This document shows, piece after piece, positions 58,348-64,000 of a DNA stretch of 64,000 nucleotides. The DNA is from Xylaria sp. FL1777 (Eukaryota > Ascomycota > Sordariomycetes > Xylariales > Xylariaceae), in the NCBI GenBank assembly GCA_022578965.1, contig MU400582.1:124001-188000 (forward strand), in the 5' to 3' direction. The notes beneath the pieces were generated by a model. That model was not told the origin of the DNA. It worked only from the letters and a program-made list of their open reading frames with translations, and did no database searches. Position 1 is the stretch's first letter. Every line of letters starts with the position of its first letter. A program made the translations under genes and the position numbers.

Positions 58348-61300
58348 GCCGTAGGGAGGGCCATGCTGGGCTGGGCTGAGCTGTTCGAGAACTAATTAGC
58401 CGAGTTCCAATCCCGGTTGGGAAGCGCTAATAGAAGGATGAGGGTGAAATACACGGTGACCAGGTCTCTTGGAGTACCGGAGGGTTGACATTGTTGTTGC
58501 TTTTTCTCTACCAGACTTGCAGAGCTTGGTCGATTTAATGATGTTTTCTCGGTGGGATCTCATTCATCACTCCGGCTCCAAGATAAAGGCCTGTAAGACC
58601 AGAGATCACATGCGCGCTGGGAAAAGGAGGAAAGTAACGAAGCGTATACGTACAGGGTGTGTTGCGGGCTCGGCAGGGTTTGGACTTGGACTGGCTGTCC
58701 AGTTCCCTGAGGCGGCATCTCTCCTGCTAAGCACAATGTTTGCCGCTCTTCTCTCCATCACGGGATTCTCTTCTCCTTTTCTCTCTTTTCCGCGGCCTAC
58801 GAGGGCCCCGCCTCGTCCCCTTGTGCTTTACACTTCCTCTCCGGTGTTCCGCAACCTCTCGGGATTCTGAGCTAAGAAACGTTCTTCGACGGGATCTTCA
58901 TTCGTTTCCCTTCCTCTGCCACCTTATTTGCTGATTAAGTTTGTATGGGGTTGAGCCTCTTCCAGTTGCTGCTATCCCTCAGTAATGACCATCCGGTGAT
59001 AGTTTTGCTAGTAGCGGAAGCCGAAATCTCTGTCTCTTTTCCGTCTACCTTTCTTATATAACAGATAAACCGAATAGCAAGGTCCAGGACAAGAATAAGC
59101 GCAGTGATGGCGTTGTCCCAGCAAGCACGCTTGGTAGATGATAAATCATCTGTAGTTCTACTCGAAGGAGAACAGGAGCGAACTAAGCGTAATCTACTGC
59201 AAGTAGAAATTAGGGAAAGGAATAAGGAGATATAGGATCCCGGGGAGTTCAGAGAGTCACGAGCGCTTCTGCTGTATTTCCAAGCAGATGTACTTTTATT
59301 CATACGGATCTTGATTAGATTTCGATTAGATTTCACAAGATCTGCATTGCATTAGCAGCGAACCTAGTTCACCATGTTGAAATGGCAGCGAATATCTCCC
59401 TCTTCCAGGACCACAAGGTTACATCTCCGGCATGCCTCAGGGAAGACCACCGCTTGGGAAACCTAGAAACTGTCGCTCACGGACTCGAATAATGCCGCCC
59501 CGAGCAATGCCACTTGTTCGCTGGCTTTGTCCGGCTTACCTACTTTACGACTCTCCAGTTGAGTTAGTTTACATTTCTAAGCAGCACGGGATACGCAACT
59601 AAGTGTGTGCCGCCCCGGTGACCACTAGTCCACACCGAGATCTCGCGCAAGGTAGCGACGCCGAGGAATGATACAGATGCTGCCTCTCATTGGCGTCGAC
59701 AAGTTTTCTGGGAGAGACACAACATCGACAGAACGCTTTAAGTTATATATTACATGACGGTTTGATCTCCAGTCTCGGGTCTCTCATTGATTAAAGAGCC
59801 GTTGAGTCGTCGGGTATGTGTCTCTTTCTGGCAATCGTATACACCTATACATAATACCCTTGAGCACATAACCATAGACGTTAGATAACCATTGGCTGGG
59901 GGAGGGAACGCGCAAGTTATCACGTTCCGCAAGTGACAGGGAGTGTAGGAGTAGCTCGAGGAAATTCCGAAGGTGGAACGTCGGCACTGCATGGAAGCTG
60001 AGCAACCTATAGAGCATTTTTCGTGTAACGGTCTATTGAAGAGGTGAGAGAAGCGTCTGACGAAGGGTACGGCATTCGCGATATACCCGATTCTAGAAGA
60101 CACCCCACATGCATGATCGTAAGAGGTTTTCGTGATCGACTATAGCGATAACGACGACTAGGTTGTCATATCTGGAATGGTGGCGTCTAAGATCCCCATG
60201 ATGTGATGTATGATGTACCATGTAAGTAGTTACCTATCGATGTCATCAGGGGAGTAAAGCTAGGTACACTTATTCATCTATCTAGAGAGTATGCCTTTCT
60301 CATAGCATCCCCATTACCTCCATAGCTAGCATAATGGAAATCTCAACCTGCCTTCCACGACCATACTTTTGTACAACTTTATGAAATAAATGTTAGGCTT
60401 CCAAATGCCCATTTATGAAAAGATGACTGTGGCCCAAAGCCCGTGTGTATCCGGACAATCTATACAAGAGTCCGGCGGCGCCGGCCTGCAGCACACACAC
60501 ACGCGCATATATGCCGGTCAACACATCGTAATATATAACTGCAGCAGGAAGAGAAGGAAAAAGAAAAATCAAAACCTGAGACAATACAGGCCTCCACCGC
60601 TTCACGTGCCATCCTTGTCACCTCACCCTATACTATGCCGCATTTACGGGCTGTGAATCTAGGAGAATCTTATTCAATGAAAGAATTTCGAAGTGCGACT
60701 TCTCGATTCATGGCGGAAACTGCGCCAGCTGATATTTGTCCATTCGTCTTGCGTAAAACAGTAAAGATTATATAGATTCTTATCACCAGATATCGTTTCT
60801 ACCACGCGAGCCGTCTGTAGGGTAATATGATAAGTACGAGTCAAGTTCATGGAGTTGATCTCCTGATATAAGGATATAGCACCTAGTGAAATTCTAGTAT
60901 TACATAAGCGAAAGTGTTATGAGAGTGTCTTGGTTATACATACGCGCTTCATGACTTTCAACTTTGCGCTATGCTGTCCTGTAGCTGTAATGCGATTGAC
61001 TGTCTCTGAAACAAGGTGTCTTCTCGGGACTTTTTAAAAGAGAATGAATGCGATCCCTTTAGCTTATGGCTTGTCTTTCATATAGACATCTAACAAAAGC
61101 GTCAGGTCCGGGATTAATGCGTATAACTTGATTAACATCGTATAACCTCCATGGATAATGTATAGTCTAACGGCTCGTTTCGAAATATTCGTCGTAGACA
61201 AGAAGTTACGGTTCATATATGGAGTTATACACTCAATCTAAGAAACCCAGAGCTTGTGTTGAAATACTGCGTTAGCAACCTATAACATATGAATCCCAAC

Positions 61301-61552
61301 CAATCTACACTAACCTATTATAATAGCCAATTCTATGACGCTACATCGTCGGATAAGCCAGTTTTACCCAAGCAACTTTAAAAAAAAACCAAGTTCACCA
61401 TTAACACAAAGAAGTCGGCATAACTGAGCTAACTACCACTACGCGGTAAGTGCTAAATGTATTAAAGCGAGTTCCGATGTTGTCGCCACTCCCAGTCTTC
61501 AGAGTTCCGCCGAAATAGCAAATGACTAGGGTATATCAGCTGAATTTCTATA
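58348..61552. other. Long gene-free stretch between two minus-strand genes
   Basis: I find no supportable gene in these 3.2 kb. The part near 58.35 kb should be the promoter of the seven-TM gene. The minus frames 58935-59336 and 59750-60103 begin with non-ATG codons and look like chance. The ATG frame 60390-60656 (+) shows no domain. From 60.7 to 61.5 kb the DNA is AT-rich. AGGTA palindromes are rare here. Confidence 0.5.
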
Positions 61553-63730
61553 TCACAACATATACCTAAACGCGATTGTCTCCCTCCTGCCCGATTCTAC
61601 AAGTCCCTGAGCCTCCTCGTCAGCGGCCTTCCCCTCGTTTTCATCCAACTTACGATTCAGCCAAGCCAGATATACCCTCAGGATCAAGGCGAGCACAGCA
61701 ACGCCGAGCATGGCAGCCGCGCAAGCCCACATGCCGGTTTCGAAGAAGGGCGCGTCGCGATCCGGGTAGAGCTGCGCGCCGAGGAGCGGCCCGCACTGTC
61801 CGACGACCTGAAGGAGCGCGAACCCACCTCCCCGCTGACTTTCGCCCGGCTGATTGTTTATGGACCAGGCGATGATCAAGACGACGACGCTGAAGAAGCC
61901 CACGGCCGCTGGATATACGGCGATGTAGCGGATCATGGGGCTTATCAGCCCCCCAGCGGGTCGCGCGAGCGCGAGGATGAGGTAGCCGGATGCCGAGAGC
62001 AGGGCGTGCGCGGCGATGAATGGAGAGCGCGACTGCACACGGTCGGACACACGTGCGGTGAGCAGAACGATGCCGAACGCGAGGAGATTCGGGGGAACTG
62101 AGAGGGCCTCGGCTTGAAGCTCGCTGTGGCCCATCTCTTTAAGGATAGTGGGGAGGAAGGCCGGGAGCGTACTGTAGGCCATGTTTGCCAGGAAGAACAT
62201 GAATGCTGTGAGCCATGCCTTGGGGTCTTTGAAGGCGGCCAGGACGTCTTTCGCTTTCAGTCCGGACGTAGACGATGACGGCCCGATTTTATGGGTGGAA
62301 GATGAGGAGGAGGCGGGCCGCCCGTGGCCGTGCTGCTGGGCTTTCTCGTGTCGAAGCCGTAGACGGGCAATTCTCCGCTCTCGCGGATTGAGATAAGAAG
62401 CGGTTTCAGGAGAATCAGGTATCACGCCCCACGCGATCGTGGCAACAAGGATGGAAGGAAAGCCCTCAAGAAGGAATAATAGTCGCCATGATGCTATGGG
62501 CAAGCTTTTTCCAACCCACAGGATAAGCCAAGCCAGAAAGCCGGCAAAGGCGGACGCAAGCGGAGCAGCTAGATCTACGTCAGGCTGAATGTAGAGACAG
62601 TAGATACGGAATATGGCCAGAAAAGGGGGCCGGGTAGTAGTACCAATAAAAATCAAGAAACATACCAGAGATAAACAGCGCCGTCCTAAAAGCCAATTCA
62701 CGTCTCTTGAAGAAGAATGATAGATAGAATGGGACGCCAGTGAAGCCAGCCTCGCCAATCCCCAAGAGTACGCGCAGAGCAATCAACAAAGGGTAGCTCG
62801 TGACGATGGCCTGTAGAGAGGCTATGATGCCCCACGACAGCACGATCAGCGAGACATAAATGTGTGCGGGTACAACACGCCACAGTAGTGACATCCATTC
62901 GAATGTGATGTAGGCAATATAGAAAGCCCGCAGCGCCCACTCGAAATAGTCTTCGTGGGGAGGTCTGCTCTGTAGGTCCGCTTCCATGCCTGCAATCCGA
63001 GCATTGCCGATATCTACAAAGGGTCAGACATTTTGCTTTTTTTTTATAGGGGCGACAGGAGAGTCAGAAGAGGGAGAGGGAGGTGAAGACCTTGGCACGC
63101 CGCCGGACTATTTTTCGAGGCGCGTGTGTAGAGAGATCACCAATGCTTGCAGACCCTCGTCGCCATTTAAGTGAAACGAACCAAGAATGCAGAGAAAGGT
63201 AGGGGAAACCCACTAGATCGATCCACGAAGGATAGCATGTAGCAAAACGCCAAAAATATCACGAGGCGGCGATCAAATTTACGGATAACAGCCTTCTCCT
63301 CGTCTGGTGTGTAGAGCTGGAAGCTGGCTACGGTGCTGTCGCTCGGTCTCCTCTGGCTCCCCTTTCGACTCCTCCCACTCATCATATGTGCGCCTTCGTC
63401 ATCGTCATCTTCATCTTCATCGCCGCCACCACCGCCGCCGCCGCCGCCGTATTCGCCGTCTTGGACGGCATCACCACCGAACTCATCGAGCTCGTATGTC
63501 TCATGGTCATTCTCACCATCACCGCCGCCAGCACGTTCAGCGCGTAAGCCGAGGTCCGTGGCAGCAAACGGCAGAGGGTGACGTTGACTGGAAGCGTCTG
63601 GACTGGAATCACTTGTTGGCGTCGCCTGCCCGCTCACACTTGTTTGTGGTGATGAGTAGTTGGACGCGTGGGACCGAGACTGCGAGGGGACTGTCTCTGG
63701 ATCTGCCCTTTCTCTCTGGTGCCGCGCCAT
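61553..63730 (-). CDS. MFS transporter, anion:cation symporter type
   Basis: Three exons (63730-63214, 63013-62666, 62568-61553) join to 626 aa. The start is the ATG of MARHQRERADPETVPSQ; upstream in-frame codons are only GTG. The first about 150 residues are a disordered cytoplasmic tail with a Gly run and Asp/Glu-rich stretch. Twelve transmembrane helices follow. Family landmarks are LVIFLAFCYMLSFVDRS joined across an intron to NIGNARIAGME, the GIGEAGFTGVPFYLSFFF motif, APLASAFAGFLAWLILW and GWRLL-like SWRLLFLLEGFPSI. This is the allantoate/nicotinate/pantothenate permease branch, which imports organic anions with protons. The true substrate is unknown. A 13-bp tandem repeat lies in the leader just before the ATG. 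Confidence 0.9.
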
Positions 63731-63743
63731 TGACGAAGGGCTT

Positions 63744-63808
63744 CCACGGATACACTCCACGGATACACTCCACGGATACACTCCACGGATACACTCCACA
63801 GATACACT
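63744..63808 (-). repeat. 13-bp tandem repeat before the MFS start codon
   Basis: Four exact copies of CCACGGATACACT and one copy with a single change lie head to tail. On the transcribed strand they end 14 bases before the MFS ATG. The unit is not a multiple of three, and the repeat contains no ATG on the coding strand, so it is leader sequence and not coding. Confidence 0.95.
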
Positions 63809-64000
63809 CAGACACCAGTGGCTTGTTTTCGCTCTGAAGCTCGGGCATAAACTAAGCAGCTGGACTCTGCTATTGTTTTTGCATAGATGGGATAAAATTA
63901 CGTCATGCAGGGAACCGAAATACCGTCATGCCATTAGTAGAAGGGGTGTCAATACGTGAAGCCCGTAACTAAATTAGGTATGGTGGCAGCGGTCGTCGTT

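Noticed and set aside
56830..58395. 521-codon plus-strand open frame
   Set aside because: It is antisense to the seven-TM gene, Arg/His/Ala-rich and without domain features. High GC at third positions removes stops on the other strand.
58935..60103. Minus frames of 133 and 117 codons
   Set aside because: Non-ATG starts, no domain, no splice context; probably chance.
63744..63808. Possible CRISPR-like or coding repeat
   Set aside because: Units are directly adjacent without spacers and lie in the leader of a fungal gene; it is a simple tandem repeat.

Overview
This is eukaryotic DNA from a filamentous ascomycete (Pezizomycotina). Most genes contain short introns of about 45-200 nt with GTAAGT/GTATGT-type donors and CTAAC/CTGAC-like branch points. 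The genes include fungal-specific ones: the arginine attenuator peptide upstream of the arginine-specific carbamoyl-phosphate synthase small subunit, a Gcs1-type ArfGAP, EXO84 and TOM20. Sordariomycetes is the likely class. That placement is an inference from the attenuator peptide and from the many AGGTA/TACCT palindromes between genes, not a proven one.

The window has two compartments. The first, from 1 to about 24.5 kb, is gene-poor and accessory-like. It holds the edge of a protein-kinase-like gene, a secreted lysozyme-like (GH23/SLT fold) protein, decayed coding tracts near 1.2-2.0 kb and 5.1-6.2 kb, a truncated PD-(D/E)XK nuclease-like gene, a membrane-anchored pepsin-like protein that has lost its first catalytic Asp, and a Ser/Thr-rich, GPI-type cell-wall protein built from beta-repeats. 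Long gene-free stretches are either AT-rich and stop-dense (1-3.5, 7.1-9.2 and 22.5-24.5 kb) or full of short AGGTACCT-like palindromes (12.3-22 kb).

The second compartment, from 24.5 to 64 kb, carries ordinary conserved genes. In order these are: TAH18 diflavin reductase (-), a two-RRM/RGG RNA-binding protein (+), GCS1 ArfGAP (+), ETF beta subunit (+), CPA1/arg-2 with its uORF (+), an acinus-like SAP/RRM protein (-), an unrecognised acidic protein (+), TYW1 (+), TOM20 (-), EXO84 (+), the PP2A catalytic subunit (+), a seven-TM membrane protein (-) and an anion:cation-symporter-type MFS transporter (-). They do not form a metabolic cluster. They are housekeeping functions: Fe-S assembly, vesicle traffic, mitochondrial import and oxidation, arginine synthesis, tRNA modification and phosphatase signalling.

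Exon joins below were worked out by hand. In every spliced gene given as complete, the exon lengths sum to a whole number of codons. No tRNA, rRNA or CRISPR array was found. I did not find a convincing new biological system. The points most worth a second look are the twice-interrupted arginine attenuator uORF, the pepsin-like protein with a substituted active site, a 193-bp long-TIR MITE, tandem repeats lying directly in front of three start codons, and the decayed coding tracts on the left.
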